64,000 nucleotides of DNA from Calothrix anomala FACHB-343 (GCF_014696435.1 NZ_JACJQG010000019.1:1-64000); one strand, 5' to 3'. Shown: positions 41,338 to 51,716, counted from the first letter of the stretch. Made by a program: numbers and translations. Notes: generated from the letters alone by a model not told the origin.

Positions 41338-42720
41338 ATCAAGGCGGATGGGAATTGTAATTATAAACTCTGTACCTCTGCCTAAACCAGATACAAATTG
41401 TAGTTGCCCGCTATGTTTATCTACGATAATTTGATAACTAATAGATAAACTTAATCCCGTACCCTTACCGATACTTTTAGTTGTAAAGAAAGGGTCAAAT
41501 AATCGCTTTTGAATATCTTTAGGAATACCTAAACCATTATCGATAATCCGAATAGTTATATAATTCTCATTTTGTAGTTCAGTCTGAATTTTAATTAAGG
41601 GTTCTTTGACGAATGAATTTGCTGAATAACTACTCGATTCTGATTTATTAAAATTATGATAAATCGCGTCTATAGCATTGGTTATGATGCTCATAAATAC
41701 CTGATTGAGTAACCCAGGATAGCATTCAACTAATGGAAGTTTTGCATAGTCTTTAACAACGCTAACTATTTGACATGTTTCTGGATTTTTTAAGCGACTT
41801 TGTAAGAGTAATAGAGTACTATCAATACCTTCATGAATATCAACTATTTTTTGTTCAGATTCATCTAGACGGGAGAAATTGCGTAAAGCGAGAACGATTT
41901 CTTGAATGCGTTCAGTACCGACTTTCATCGACTTTAAGAGATGCACAAAATCAGCAGTTAAAAATTCTAGCTCCATATCCGCGATCGCATCTTGAATTTC
42001 TGCTGCTGGTTCGGGATAATACTGTTGGTATAGACTAACTAAGTCAAGTAAGTCCTGACTGTAGTTGAGAGCGTGAACTAAGTTACCGGCAATAAAACTG
42101 ACAGGATTATTAATTTCGTGGGCAATACCTGCAACAAGTTGCCCTAAAGCCGCCATTTTATCATTTTGCAGTAATCTGGTATAGTTATTTTTTAAGTTAC
42201 GAAAGCCGGCTTTAGCTATTCTCGATTGTTCTTCTACTTGTTCTAGTTGCGCTAGGGTTAATACCTGAATTTGAGAGTAGGCTAAAAGTAATTGGTGGAA
42301 ATCTAAAAGTTTATAGTTACCTAATTTGGGTTTGACTACTATCGGTTCATAAGCTAATTGCGATGGACGCTGTAATGCAATTTGAATTGCTTCAATGATG
42401 GGTGTTTCTTCAGCAATGAGACACACATCTAAGTCGAGAAATTTCAGCAGAGTTTCTGTAGGACGTTTGGCAAAAAGTGCAAAACTATAAGGGCGACTCA
42501 TGTGTTCAAAAAATCTTTGGCGAGAAATCATTCCTACATATTCTTGATTGTCAGTCAAAATGATTCCCGGTAGTAAAGGCTGTTGTTCAAATACGGTATT
42601 GATAACCTTGGCTGGATGGCTGACTTCAACGTAAACTGACCATAGTGGTAATTCTTGCAAATTTGATTCTAATTGCAAATTGAGTTCATTACCATTCTTT
42701 ATGGTATCCATAGTCAGCAT
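41329..42720 (-). CDS. Sensor histidine kinase with N-terminal CBS-like region
   Basis: This 463-residue cytoplasmic kinase has no membrane segments. Residues 1-145 look like a CBS-pair-type sensory region (PLLPGIILTDNQEYVGMISRQ, EETPIIEAIQIALQ). A coiled linker follows (EQVEEQSRIAKAGFRNLKNNY). The HisKA domain has the phosphorylated H201 in AGIAHEINNPVSFI. The ATPase has an N box (SIITNAIDAIYHN), G1 (IIDNGLGIP), F (RLFDPFFTTK) and G2 (GKGTGLSLSIS). No response regulator is adjacent, so it is an orphan. The class is the HEINNP type common in cyanobacteria. Start at ATG 42720 or 42711. Confidence 0.9.
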   Translation of the reverse strand: MLTMDTIKNGNELNLQLESNLQELPLWSVYVEVSHPAKVINTVFEQQPLLPGIILTDNQEYVGMISRQRFFEHMSRPYSFALFAKRPTETLLKFLDLDVCLIAEETPIIEAIQIALQRPSQLAYEPIVVKPKLGNYKLLDFHQLLLAYSQIQVLTLAQLEQVEEQSRIAKAGFRNLKNNYTRLLQNDKMAALGQLVAGIAHEINNPVSFIAGNLVHALNYSQDLLDLVSLYQQYYPEPAAEIQDAIADMELEFLTADFVHLLKSMKVGTERIQEIVLALRNFSRLDESEQKIVDIHEGIDSTLLLLQSRLKNPETCQIVSVVKDYAKLPLVECYPGLLNQVFMSIITNAIDAIYHNFNKSESSSYSANSFVKEPLIKIQTELQNENYITIRIIDNGLGIPKDIQKRLFDPFFTTKSIGKGTGLSLSISYQIIVDKHSGQLQFVSGLGRGTEFIITIPIRLDCY

Positions 42721-42918
42721 ACTTTCAATCCTTTACTGTTGAAATAAGATTTTTGGTAGCACCCAGGTAACGCGCAGTAGTAATTGTCAAATTAAGAAAA
42801 AGTTACCACTTTATATTTCCCTTTTGATTGGCAAATATCACATCATTGGGAAAATTCTACCTATTTAGATAAATGTTGTATTGTTTTCAGGATAGGTAAT
42901 TTATCTATTTGAATAATT

Positions 42919-43176
42919 AGGGAAGAAACCGCATTTCCCACAAGCTGTAGGGGCGGGTTAAGCAATATTTTCGTAGGTAATTGAGCATATCTGTGAACCC
43001 GCCCCTACTTGGCTGGTGCGGCGCTTGTTGACAACACACCCTACAAGTATGAATTACAAATTACTAAAAATTCAGGTAACAGGGAAGAAACCGCATTTCC
43101 CACAAGCTGTAGGGGCGGGTTAAGCAATATTTTCGTGGGTAATTGAGCATATCTGTGAACCCGCCCTTACTTGGCT
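42919..43176. repeat. 96-bp direct duplication carrying family A repeats 4 and 5
   Basis: The block from AGGGAAGAAACCGCATTTCCC to CTACTTGGCT occurs at 42919-43014 and 43081-43176 with only a couple of differences. Each copy contains a GTAGGGGCGGGTTAAGC...AACCCGCCC element (42947-43008 and 43109-43170). The second copy ends inside the stop codon of the CHAT gene at 43175. The rest of this 454-base gap shows no gene. Confidence 0.85.
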
Positions 43177-46100
43177 ATCGCCATTCGCCCAAAAATGTAA
43201 ACGCCGCCCAATAATTAGGATTACGCCATTTTTCTTGCTCCCACATTTTTAATTGCGTCGCCCGCAATGCTTGAGAAGCTGATTTATTTTGCTGCCACAT
43301 TTGCTTGTAAAATTCTTGCATAAACTCAGATGTGCCTTTATCATCAACTTTCCATAAAGACACTAGTAAGCTTTCTGCACCTGCATACATTAATCCCCTT
43401 GTCAAACCTACCAAGCCTTCGCCTTGAATTTCTTTGCCTAATCCGGTTTCGCAAGCACTCAAAACAATTAAATCTGCTGGGTAATCAAGGTTAAATAAGT
43501 CTGCTAATCGCAGATATCCGCGAATATCTTTACCTTGTTCGTTTACCAAAGAAAGTACAATTCCTGATAATTCTGGGTTAGCATCGTTCACAAAGCCGTG
43601 AGTAGCAAAGTGTAAAATTCGGAATTGATTGAGATTGCTGCTGGTAGCTGCGGTGTAATTTGCGGCAAAATCTAAAAGTTGTACACCTTTGGATTTTGGT
43701 ACTAGTTTAAATATTGTCTCGGCTTCTGTGCGCGTACCTAAAAGTCGCGTCCAGCCTTGGCGATTGAGGCTATCGGCGGAACGCTTGAGGGCGGAGCGTT
43801 CTAGCTCTAAATCTAGGGAATCTTGCTTTTGCAGTTGTTTATTTTGGGCGCTGGTAATTCTTGTATCGGTAGCGTTGTATACTGGGTCAGCGAGGATAGC
43901 TAAGGCTTGGGGTGCTTGTGGACGATTGGCGAGTTGTTGGCGTTGAATGGCAATGGTAGATGCGGAAGGTAAGCTGACAATTTCGTGATTTACTAGTAAA
44001 GGTTGGTAATTGAAGCTCTGATCGTCAAGTGAGGTACAAGAACGAAATAAACCTCTATCAGTTTCACAGGAATTTTTTGGTTGATTTTGTTGTTGTGGTG
44101 TGGAGCTTGGTTGAAAATTTAAATCAGCTAACGCCGCAAAGGGAATATATTGCAAAGCACCATCGGCGACAATTACTAAGCGTTTTTTGCCTAATTTATC
44201 TTTGACAGGTGAGAGAATCTGTTGACTGAGTTCTGTTGCGGCGACATCAATTTTACGGTTTTTAATCCCAGTGCAGGGATTTTCTTTGTTAGTGACAGAA
44301 GGCGGTTTAGAGGTATTTTCGCTAATTAAACAAAATAAATTGATGGCGCTTTTTTCTATCTCTTGTTTTTTAGGAAGTTCGTAAGTGTCGAGGGAATTGG
44401 GAGAAACTACCCATAAAAAACTGCGATCGCTACCTAAGGAATATTGTAATAGTAGGGTATCTTTATCGAGTTGTTGCTGAATTTGGGCTAAATTTAGAGG
44501 TTGGGGATATTTGAGGTTAGCGTATTGTGGGCTAGTTTGGCGGATTTTGGTTTCTAGTTCTTTTTGTTGGCGGAGAAGTTCGTCAATTTCTGCTTGTAAT
44601 TTCTCGGCGTTGGTTTTAAAAATTGGGTTGTTAATTTTTTCGCTGTTAACTATTTCAAAGCGGACTTTTTCTTTACCATCAATTAAGGCTTGTATGCGGC
44701 GTTCTTCGGCTAAAAGTTCGGGGTTTGCACCTTTGCGGATATTGGCGCGGGCTTCGGTTAATAGTTCTACTAATCCTCTGGCGCGAGATGCTTCGCTTGT
44801 TTCGATGGCTTGGGCATTGTATCCTTTTGATGGGTCTTTTTTGTGCAGTTCCATCAATAGGTCGATTTTGAATTTATAGTAATTTTGGACTGTGGCGAAG
44901 TAGGAAGTACGTAAGTCTGAGTTTTTAACGTTGCTGCGGATATTTTCGATGATTTGGATTGCGGCTTCGATGTTGGTAAGTGCGGCGTTGAGGTTTCCTA
45001 GTTTGCGTTGATTGATAGCGATTAGGTAAAGTGCATCTGCTTCGCCTGTTTTATCTTTTAACTCACGCCGTATTTTCAGTTCTTCATTGAGTGTATTTAT
45101 CGCTTGCTGATAATTGTTTTGTCGTCCATAAATTATACTGATATCGCCTAATATTCGCGCTTCTCGAATGCGTAAGCCGGCTTTGCGATAATGTAACAAA
45201 ATTTTTTGAGAGATATCTAATGATTTTGTGTACTCGCCTTTTGCTCGATATACACTACTAAGAATACTGAGAGAAACTTCTTCTTGAAAAGAGTTTTGGC
45301 GTGATAGTGCTAATGCACGATTAGCAAAATCCAATGCCTTATTGTAATTTTTTAAATATATATGTGTTCTCGCCAATCCATGAAGTATGCTGATTTCAGA
45401 TCGATAATCATCTTTGCTTAATAGTGATAGCGCTTGATTATAAAATTGAAGTGATTCATCGTATTTATTTTGTGTTTGATAAACGATACTAATAAACAAT
45501 AAAGTCCGAATTTGTCCAGTATTATCTGGTAGACGATTGTATATTTCTAAGGCTTTTTTATAAGTATCAATACTTGATTTATAGTCACCTAGAGATTGTT
45601 GAAGTAGTGCAATTTTCCCAAGGGTACGAGCTTCCATTCTAGGATTTGGTATTGAACTTGAGATTTTCAAAGCATTATTATACTCATTTAATGCTAATTG
45701 GTAATCACCTTGCGATGCATAAATATCAGCTTTTGCATCAAAAGTTGAAGCTTGCCCATCCTTATCGTTCACCTGAAGAGTAAGCGCTTCATCTAGAGAC
45801 TCTAGTGCTTTTTGATAATCTCCTGAAAAAGTTGTGTGAAGATTAGCAATCACAAGAATAATGGTTGATTCTAAATATGTATTACCAGCTTGCTGATAAA
45901 GCTTTCTAGCTTGTTGATGGTAATAAATTGCTGTTTTATAATCTCCCTTTGAAGCATATAAAAAACCAATATCTGTTAGAGTACTAGCTTTGTCAGATAA
46001 TTGAGATCCTGCCTGTTGATGCAGTTTTAACGCTTCTTTTAAAGATTTTAGAGCATTTTCAAAGTTTCCTAATTGACCTTGAAGATAGCCAATGTCACTC

Positions 46101-46906
46101 ATTAATATAGCTTGTTTTTTTAAATCTTTTCTTTGGCGTTGGATTTTTAAGGCTTGATTATAATAATTAATAGCTATTATATTTTCACCTGCCATTGAGT
46201 ATATAAAGCCAATACTATAAAGCGTGTCTGCCTCTCCAGATAAATCTTTTAGTGTTTCTCGATAAATTTTTAGTGCCTTGTTTAATAAATCTAGAGCCTC
46301 TTTTGTATTTCCTAATTTATGCTGAACATTAGCAAGTCCTTTATAAGTCATTGCTAGTTCATTAATTTGTTTATTTTTTAGAAATATTGACGTTGCCTGT
46401 TGGAAATAATTAAGTGCTTTTTCTGGCTCATCAGTATTAGTGTAAACAGCACCAATAGCAACAAAAACTTTTGCTAACAAAATATTATTTTTAATTTCGC
46501 GGGAAATTTCTAATGCTTGATTAAAATATATTAAAGCATTTTTACGATCATCAATATAATTGTAGGCAGTGCCAATAAAAAATAATATCTCAAATTCATC
46601 TTGGAGCAATCTTAATTCCTGAACAATTTTTAAAGCCTGCTGATATTTATTTATCGCCTGTTGATATCCTTCTTTAGTTCCCTTCTTCTGTAACTCCTGT
46701 GCTTCTCCAACTAGCTTTACACCCTGTTGGTATAACTTTTGTTGTTCTGCATTCAAGGGAACTGACGGCGTAGGCGCTGGTTGCTGGGCAATTTTTAACC
46801 CATGACTCCCCAAACTAGCGGCTGTTGACTCGGATAATAAAAGCAGGGCGAAAAATAAAGCCGCAGCGCGAGATGCTAACCCAGGAAGTTTTTTATGCTT
46901 TTTCAT
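43175..46906 (-). CDS. CHAT domain protein with TPR array (1243 aa)
   Basis: CHAT is a caspase-like peptidase fold often fused to TPR repeats. A signal peptide is likely (AAALFFALLLLSESTAASLG). Residues about 55-690 contain some fifteen TPR units (for example YNQALKIQRQRKDLKKQAIL). A coiled-coil segment (KLQAEIDELLRQQKELETKI) leads to the CHAT domain. The catalytic pair is visible: H1103 in HFATHGF and C1152 in LSACETGLG, followed by GEGLVGLTRGLMYAGAESLLVSLWKVDD. The peptidase may therefore be active outside the cytoplasm or in the periplasm; the target is unknown. It is read away from the HigBA pair. Confidence 0.93.
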   Translation of the reverse strand: MKKHKKLPGLASRAAALFFALLLLSESTAASLGSHGLKIAQQPAPTPSVPLNAEQQKLYQQGVKLVGEAQELQKKGTKEGYQQAINKYQQALKIVQELRLLQDEFEILFFIGTAYNYIDDRKNALIYFNQALEISREIKNNILLAKVFVAIGAVYTNTDEPEKALNYFQQATSIFLKNKQINELAMTYKGLANVQHKLGNTKEALDLLNKALKIYRETLKDLSGEADTLYSIGFIYSMAGENIIAINYYNQALKIQRQRKDLKKQAILMSDIGYLQGQLGNFENALKSLKEALKLHQQAGSQLSDKASTLTDIGFLYASKGDYKTAIYYHQQARKLYQQAGNTYLESTIILVIANLHTTFSGDYQKALESLDEALTLQVNDKDGQASTFDAKADIYASQGDYQLALNEYNNALKISSSIPNPRMEARTLGKIALLQQSLGDYKSSIDTYKKALEIYNRLPDNTGQIRTLLFISIVYQTQNKYDESLQFYNQALSLLSKDDYRSEISILHGLARTHIYLKNYNKALDFANRALALSRQNSFQEEVSLSILSSVYRAKGEYTKSLDISQKILLHYRKAGLRIREARILGDISIIYGRQNNYQQAINTLNEELKIRRELKDKTGEADALYLIAINQRKLGNLNAALTNIEAAIQIIENIRSNVKNSDLRTSYFATVQNYYKFKIDLLMELHKKDPSKGYNAQAIETSEASRARGLVELLTEARANIRKGANPELLAEERRIQALIDGKEKVRFEIVNSEKINNPIFKTNAEKLQAEIDELLRQQKELETKIRQTSPQYANLKYPQPLNLAQIQQQLDKDTLLLQYSLGSDRSFLWVVSPNSLDTYELPKKQEIEKSAINLFCLISENTSKPPSVTNKENPCTGIKNRKIDVAATELSQQILSPVKDKLGKKRLVIVADGALQYIPFAALADLNFQPSSTPQQQNQPKNSCETDRGLFRSCTSLDDQSFNYQPLLVNHEIVSLPSASTIAIQRQQLANRPQAPQALAILADPVYNATDTRITSAQNKQLQKQDSLDLELERSALKRSADSLNRQGWTRLLGTRTEAETIFKLVPKSKGVQLLDFAANYTAATSSNLNQFRILHFATHGFVNDANPELSGIVLSLVNEQGKDIRGYLRLADLFNLDYPADLIVLSACETGLGKEIQGEGLVGLTRGLMYAGAESLLVSLWKVDDKGTSEFMQEFYKQMWQQNKSASQALRATQLKMWEQEKWRNPNYWAAFTFLGEWR

Positions 46907-46996
46907 GAGGATTTATACTGATTTTGGATACAAATCAATATAGTTCTCGGCGGTGTGGGGTTATGCAGGTTTACGGAAATTTTAAGATAATACGCT

Positions 46997-47059
46997 GTAG
47001 GGGCACGGCATCCATAATCTCTCGGCAATACAGAAGTTTTATCGGTGCCGTGCCCCTAC
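46997..47059. repeat. MITE-like repeat, family B copy 3
   Basis: Ends GTAGGGGCACGGCATCC and GGTGCCGTGCCCCTAC, lying between the divergent CHAT and toxin genes. Confidence 0.85.
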
Positions 47060-47119
47060 TTGTTGGATCGTTGATTTTTTGGTATTGTCTATCTGGTTTT
47101 ATAAGAAATTTCATATAAA

Positions 47120-47494
47120 ATGACAGATGAACAAGATATTATCGAGGTTCCTTTACGCCCAATTGTTTGGATGGGGGACTCTCGTAAAAATATCCGTGAG
47201 TTTCCCGAACAAGTGCGTGCATCAGTAGGCTATGCATTGCAATTGGTGCAAGCAGGCGAAACCCCAATAGATGCTAAACCGTTTAAAGGTATTGGTAGCG
47301 GTGTATATGAAATCGTCAAACGCTATGATACGGATACTTACAGAGCAGTTTACGCTGTAAAGATTGGAGAAAAAATTTATGTACTGCACGCTTTTCAAAA
47401 GAAATCAAAACGGGGGATTAAAACCCCACAGTCGGACATTGATTTGATTAAAAAACGCTATCAAGACGCGCTGGAAAGAGAGAAACAAGCATGA
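47120..47494 (+). CDS. higB: RelE/HigB-like toxin (phage Gp49-like)
   Basis: This 124-residue toxin of the RelE/ParE superfamily, HigB/Gp49-like branch, is predicted to cut mRNA at the ribosome. Family blocks are WMGDSRKNIREFPEQVRAS, KPFKGIGSGVYEIVKRYDTD, YRAVYAVKIGEKIYVLHAFQKKSKRGIKTP with the conserved basic residues, and DLIKKRYQDALE. It precedes its antitoxin, the order typical of HigBA, and overlaps it by four bases (ATGA), so translation is coupled. It probably acts as a stress or maintenance module. Confidence 0.9.
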   Translation: MTDEQDIIEVPLRPIVWMGDSRKNIREFPEQVRASVGYALQLVQAGETPIDAKPFKGIGSGVYEIVKRYDTDTYRAVYAVKIGEKIYVLHAFQKKSKRGIKTPQSDIDLIKKRYQDALEREKQA

Positions 47495-47817
47495 CAGAAG
47501 AAACCGTTTTTGAAGAAAGCTGTGGTAACGTATTTGCTGATCTTGGTCTGGAAGATGCCGATGAACTTTTTACCCGTGGTAAAATCGGCATTGTGGTACT
47601 GCGTCTGTTGAAACAACGCAACCTCAAGCAACGGGAAATCAGTAAACTGTTAGGAATTCCCCAGCCAGAAGTATCTCATTTAATGAAGGGCGAGTTTCAA
47701 CGCTTCAGTGAGGGTAAACTCCTGATTTTCCTCAAGCGACTTGATACGGAAATTACTTTACATCTTCGCCCACGAAATCCAGAAAACCAAGCTGCTGAAA
47801 CTGTGATATCGCTGTAA
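47491..47817 (+). CDS. higA: XRE/HigA-like antitoxin
   Basis: This 108-residue DNA-binding antitoxin carries a helix-turn-helix at about residues 38-72 (VLRLLKQRNLKQREISKLLG, then IPQPEVSHLMKGEFQRFSEGKL). The N-terminal tail EESCGNVFADLGLEDADELF is characteristic of the small HTH partner of Gp49-like toxins. It should neutralise the toxin by binding it and repress the operon. It overlaps the toxin gene by ATGA. The stop is 21 bases before the start of a repeat-coded frame. Confidence 0.9.
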   Translation: MTEETVFEESCGNVFADLGLEDADELFTRGKIGIVVLRLLKQRNLKQREISKLLGIPQPEVSHLMKGEFQRFSEGKLLIFLKRLDTEITLHLRPRNPENQAAETVISL

Positions 47818-47838
47818 ATCGGCACAATAAAAGCTTGA

Positions 47839-48321
47839 GTGATACTTACTGTGACGGTTTACGCCTACGCATTTGCTATTTTTGATTCTACAATTGCTAT
47901 TTCGGCAGTTGCATTTTCTATTTTCGATAATACAATAGCCACTTTCGATAATACAATAGCCGCTTTTGATAATACAATAGCCGCTTTTGATACTACAATA
48001 GCCGCTTTCGATATTACAATAGCCGCTTTTGATACTACAATAGCCGCTTTCGATACTACAATAGCCGCTTTTGATACTACAATAGCCACTTTCGATAATA
48101 CAATAGCCGCTTTTGATACTACAATAGCCGCTTTCGATATTACAATAGCGGCTTTTGATAATACAATAGCCGCTTTCGATACTACAATAGCCGCTTTCGA
48201 TAATACAATAGCCACTTTCGATACTACAATAGCCGCTTTCGACATTACAATAGCCACTTTTGATAATGAAATAGCCGCTTTTGCGATCGCAAGTTGGGCT
48301 ATGGTTATACATCGGCGGTAA
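47839..48321 (+). CDS. Possible heptapeptide-repeat protein (TIAAFDT repeats, 160 aa)
   Basis: From GTG 47839 a single frame of 160 codons consists mainly of some 17 repeats of the heptapeptide T-I-A-A-F-D-(T/N/I). Changes between units fall mostly at the synonymous third base of Phe (TTT or TTC), at Ala/Thr, and at the middle base of the seventh codon. That pattern is compatible with coding selection. However, the period of 21 bp also keeps two minus-strand frames open, the ribosome site is weak, and no family is recognised. The regular hydrophobic pattern could form a beta solenoid. It may equally be non-coding repeat DNA. Confidence 0.35.
   Translation: MILTVTVYAYAFAIFDSTIAISAVAFSIFDNTIATFDNTIAAFDNTIAAFDTTIAAFDITIAAFDTTIAAFDTTIAAFDTTIATFDNTIAAFDTTIAAFDITIAAFDNTIAAFDTTIAAFDNTIATFDTTIAAFDITIATFDNEIAAFAIASWAMVIHRR
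47921..48286. repeat. 21-bp tandem array, about 17 copies
   Basis: The unit is ACAATAGCCGCTTTCGATA followed by two variable bases. Copies differ at a small set of positions. The array ends at AAATAGCCGCTTTTGCGATC. Confidence 0.92.
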
Positions 48322-48505
48322 AATGTGATGCCGATTTAATTAATGATGTGATGTGTGGATTGTCGCAAAGGGCGGGGAAACCCCGCCCCTACGGGATGAT
48401 TATTTTTTTAATTGGTATTACCCATGCCCAATGCCCTATGCCCCATGCCCAAAAACACGCTATCATCGGATATTGTGGCATCTCCCTGCGTAACTTCTAG
48501 GATTT
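48322..48505. repeat. Hairpin and CATGCCC heptamers before mutS
   Basis: A GGGCGGGG-AAA-CCCCGCCC hairpin lies at 48371-48389, followed by CATGCCCAATGCCC units at 48423-48452. The mutS ATG is about 55 bases further on. Confidence 0.75.
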
Positions 48506-51154
48506 ATGACCGCTTCTGACGACGATATCCAGCCAACGGAACCCAGTAACTCGACTACGCCGCATTCGGATACGCGATTAGTAGACCGCAGTAAGCTGAG
48601 TAAGATGTATCAGCATTATGTGGAGGTGAAGGATAAGTATCCTCATGCGCTGTTGCTGTATCGGGTGGGAGATTTTTTTGAAACTTTTTTTCAAGATGCG
48701 GTGACTGTTTCGCGGGAACTGGAATTAGTTCTGACTAGCAAACATGGCGGTGAAGTGGGACGGGTGGCGATGACTGGTGTGCCGCACCATGCTTGGGAAC
48801 GCTACACTACTCAACTGGTGGAAAAAGGTTATGCTGTGGTAATTTGCGACCAAGTAGAAGATGCTTCGGAAGCTGTGGGTTTGGTGCGTCGGGAAGTCAC
48901 CCGCATCCTTACACCGGGGACTTTGCTGGAAGAAGGAATGCTCAAGGCAAGTCGCAATAATTACTTAGCTGCTGTGGTAATTGCGGCTAATCATTGGGGT
49001 TTGGCTTATGCAGATATCTCAACTGGGGAATTTCTCACAACTCAAGGTAGTGATTTAGAACACCTGACGCAAGAATTAATGCGGTTACAGCCTTCCGAGG
49101 TGCTGTTTCCCACCAACGCGCCGGATTTAGGTATTTTACTGCGTCCTGGGGAAACTTCGCCCAATTTACCCCAATGTTTACCGCCAGCTTTTTGTTATTG
49201 TTTGCGATCGCAATCTTCATTTTCTCAAGGTGAAGCTAGAAGTAGATTATTGCAGAAATATAAACTGCGATCGCTAGAAGGTTTGGGTTGCGAACATCTT
49301 CCCCTCGCTGTACGTGCGGCTGGCGGGCTGTTGGAATATCTTGAAGATACCCAAAAAGAAAACCAAGTACCCCTGCAATTATTACGCAGCTATACCGTCA
49401 CCGATTATTTAATCGTAGACCATCAAACCCGCCGTAATTTAGAAATTACGCAAACTGTCCGCGATGGAACTTTTCACGGTTCCCTACTTTGGGCTTTGGA
49501 TAGAACTAGCACTGCAATGGGCGGGCGGGCGTTACGGCGCTGGCTATTGCAACCATTAATTGATATTAAAGGTATTCGCGCCAGACAAGATACCATTCAA
49601 GAATTAGTAGAAAATACCGCCTTACGGCAAGAATTGCGCCAGTTACTCAAGCAAATTTACGACTTAGAAAGGTTAACAGGTAGGGCTGGTTCGGGAACAG
49701 CAAACGCCAAAGATTTAATGGCTTTAGCAGATTCTCTTTCGCGTTTACCAGAATTAGCGGAATTAGTAGTAGAAGCCAATTCGCCTTTTCTCAAAGCCTT
49801 ACAAAAAGTACAGCCTGTATTAGAAGAATTAGCCGCAAAAATCCACGCCCATATAGTAGAAGCACCACCCATACATATTAAAGAAGGCGGTTTAATTCGG
49901 GCTGGCGTAAATAATTTATTAGATGAAAGCAAAGCCACCGTCGAAGCGGATCAACAATGGATTGCTAATTTAGAAGTAGATGAGCGAGCCAAAACAGGTA
50001 TCCCTAACCTCAAGGTAGGATTTAATAAAACCTTTGGTTACTATATTAGTATTTCTCGTACCAAAGCCGACCAAGTACCCGCCAACTACATCCGCAAGCA
50101 AACCCTGACGAATGAAGAACGGTATATTACCCCAGAATTAAAAGAACGGGAAGCCAGAATTCTCTCAGCCCGCGATGATTTAAATCAATTAGAATATGAG
50201 ATTTTTGTCGCCTTGCGGGAGGAAGTCGGCGCACAAGCAGAAATCATCCGCAACTTGTCACGGGCGGTAGCAGCAGCCGATGTCTTGTGTGGTTTAGCTG
50301 AGTTAGCAGTCAATCAAGGTTATTGTCGCCCGGAAATTGTACCCGGAAGAGAAATAGAAATTGTCGAAGGAAGACACCCAGTAGTCGAACAATCCTTACC
50401 TGCTGGCTTCTTCGTCCCCAATTCTACACAATTAGGTCAACAGTCAACAGTCAACAGTCAACAGTCAACAGTCAATAGTCAACAGTCAATAGTCAACAGT
50501 CAACAGTCAACAGTCAACAGTCAACAGTCAACAGTCAACCCCGACTTAATTATTCTTACCGGGCCAAATGCGAGTGGTAAAAGTTGTTATTTGCGTCAGG
50601 TGGGATTAATACAGTTAATGGCGCAGACGGGGAGTTTTGTGCCGGCGAGATTTGCTAAATTGGGAGTATGCGATCGCATTTTTACCCGTGTCGGTGCAGT
50701 TGATGATTTAGCCACAGGTCAATCTACATTTATGGTAGAGATGAACGAAACCGCAAATATTCTCAACCATGCAACCACCAGGTCTTTAGTATTATTAGAT
50801 GAAATTGGCAGAGGAACAGCCACCTTTGACGGACTTTCTATAGCTTGGGCGGTAGCGGAATATTTAGCTACAGATATCAAAGCCAGAACAATTTTTGCTA
50901 CCCATTACCACGAATTAAACGAACTCGCGGGAATGTTAACCAATGTTGCGAATTATCAAGTAACAGTTAAAGAACTACCAGATCAAATTATCTTTTTACA
51001 CCAAGTTCAACCAGGCGGTGCAGATAAATCCTACGGAATCGAAGCCGGAAGACTAGCCGGTTTACCTGCGGTAGTAATTAAACGGGCAAAACAAGTCATG
51101 GGGCAGATAGAGAAACATAGTAAAATTGCGATCGGTTTACGGGAAAATTTATAG
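48506..51154 (+). CDS. mutS: DNA mismatch repair protein MutS
   Basis: MutS recognises mismatches and starts repair. The 882-residue protein has the mismatch-reading motif in [11 protein letters not shown] (about residues 53-63), the connector and lever domains, and the clamp. The ATPase has Walker A GPNASGKS at 686-693, [14 protein letters not shown], and the THYHELNEL block. Length is normal except for an insertion at about 645-678: a heptapeptide repeat (QQSTVNS) encoded by the GTCAACA array, in frame, in the loop just before the first ATPase strand. The core motifs on both sides are intact, so the protein is probably functional. MutS1 type. Confidence 0.97.
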   Translation: MTASDDDIQPTEPSNSTTPHSDTRLVDRSKLSKMYQHYVEVKDKYPHALLLYRVGDFFETFFQDAVTVSRELELVLTSKHGGEVGRVAMTGVPHHAWERYTTQLVEKGYAVVICDQVEDASEAVGLVRREVTRILTPGTLLEEGMLKASRNNYLAAVVIAANHWGLAYADISTGEFLTTQGSDLEHLTQELMRLQPSEVLFPTNAPDLGILLRPGETSPNLPQCLPPAFCYCLRSQSSFSQGEARSRLLQKYKLRSLEGLGCEHLPLAVRAAGGLLEYLEDTQKENQVPLQLLRSYTVTDYLIVDHQTRRNLEITQTVRDGTFHGSLLWALDRTSTAMGGRALRRWLLQPLIDIKGIRARQDTIQELVENTALRQELRQLLKQIYDLERLTGRAGSGTANAKDLMALADSLSRLPELAELVVEANSPFLKALQKVQPVLEELAAKIHAHIVEAPPIHIKEGGLIRAGVNNLLDESKATVEADQQWIANLEVDERAKTGIPNLKVGFNKTFGYYISISRTKADQVPANYIRKQTLTNEERYITPELKEREARILSARDDLNQLEYEIFVALREEVGAQAEIIRNLSRAVAAADVLCGLAELAVNQGYCRPEIVPGREIEIVEGRHPVVEQSLPAGFFVPNSTQLGQQSTVNSQQSTVNSQQSIVNSQQSTVNSQQSTVNPDLIILTGPNASGKSCYLRQVGLIQLMAQTGSFVPARFAKLGVCDRIFTRVGAVDDLATGQSTFMVEMNETANILNHATTRSLVLLDEIGRGTATFDGLSIAWAVAEYLATDIKARTIFATHYHELNELAGMLTNVANYQVTVKELPDQIIFLHQVQPGGADKSYGIEAGRLAGLPAVVIKRAKQVMGQIEKHSKIAIGLRENL
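50436..50540. repeat. In-frame heptanucleotide array inside mutS
   Basis: Fifteen GTCAACA/GTCAATA units (105 bp, a multiple of 21) encode five QQSTVNS-type heptapeptides. The unit is the same as in the intergenic array at 39527. Confidence 0.95.
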
Positions 51155-51716
51155 GGGCATTGGGCATGGGGCATTGGGCATGGGAAGAGAGAAATACAAT
51201 CTCTGATTTTCTCTGCGCCTCTGCGTCCTCTGCGGTGCAAAAATAATTTATCCCAATTTAACCAAAGAATGCGACAGATTGTAGGGGCACGGCATCAGTA
51301 AAATTATTGTATGTACCAAAAGATTGTCTGTGCCGTGCCCCTACGATAGATGAGGTTCAAATAGGTGAAAACTGCTGTAATTGAACCGCCAAGACGCCAA
51401 GAACGCCAAGAATTCCTAGAGTGTGCGTAAATCCTTGTCGCAAATATTATTTCATATTGGTATTATTTAACCACAGAGAACACAGAGAACACAGAGATAA
51501 TACCTAGCAAAAGCTTATATGTTAGACAATGCCCACCCTACATATACTATTTCTTCTCTCTGCGTCCTTGGCGTCTTCTCTGCGAGACGCTGCGCGTTGG
51601 CGGAAGCCTCTCGCAGAGAAGGCGGTTCAAAAATCATACCAATTTCCAAAAACAATCCCACAAATGAGGTAGGACACAATAATCTTGTGCCCTAAATCAT
51701 ATCTATCGCCTTTATC
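51155..51716. repeat. Repeat-filled gap between mutS and adhE
   Basis: GGGGCAT heptamers lie at 51156-51182, then a CTCTGCGCCTCTGCGTCC repeat. A family B element in inverse sense follows at 51281-51344, with its TTCAAATAGGTGAAAACTGC flank. ACCACAGAGAACACAGAGA repeats come next, and a GAGACGCTGCGCGTTGGCGG hairpin module at 51575-51622. No gene is seen. Confidence 0.75.

Noticed and set aside
47758-48312. Two long minus-strand frames over the 21-bp array (SGYCSIE and KAAIVVS repeats)
   Set aside because: They exist because a 21-bp period keeps all frames free of stops; one runs antisense into the antitoxin gene, and unit variation fits the plus frame better.
50436-50540. Possibility that the repeat disrupts mutS
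   Set aside because: The array is 105 bp and keeps the frame; ATPase motifs follow intact.
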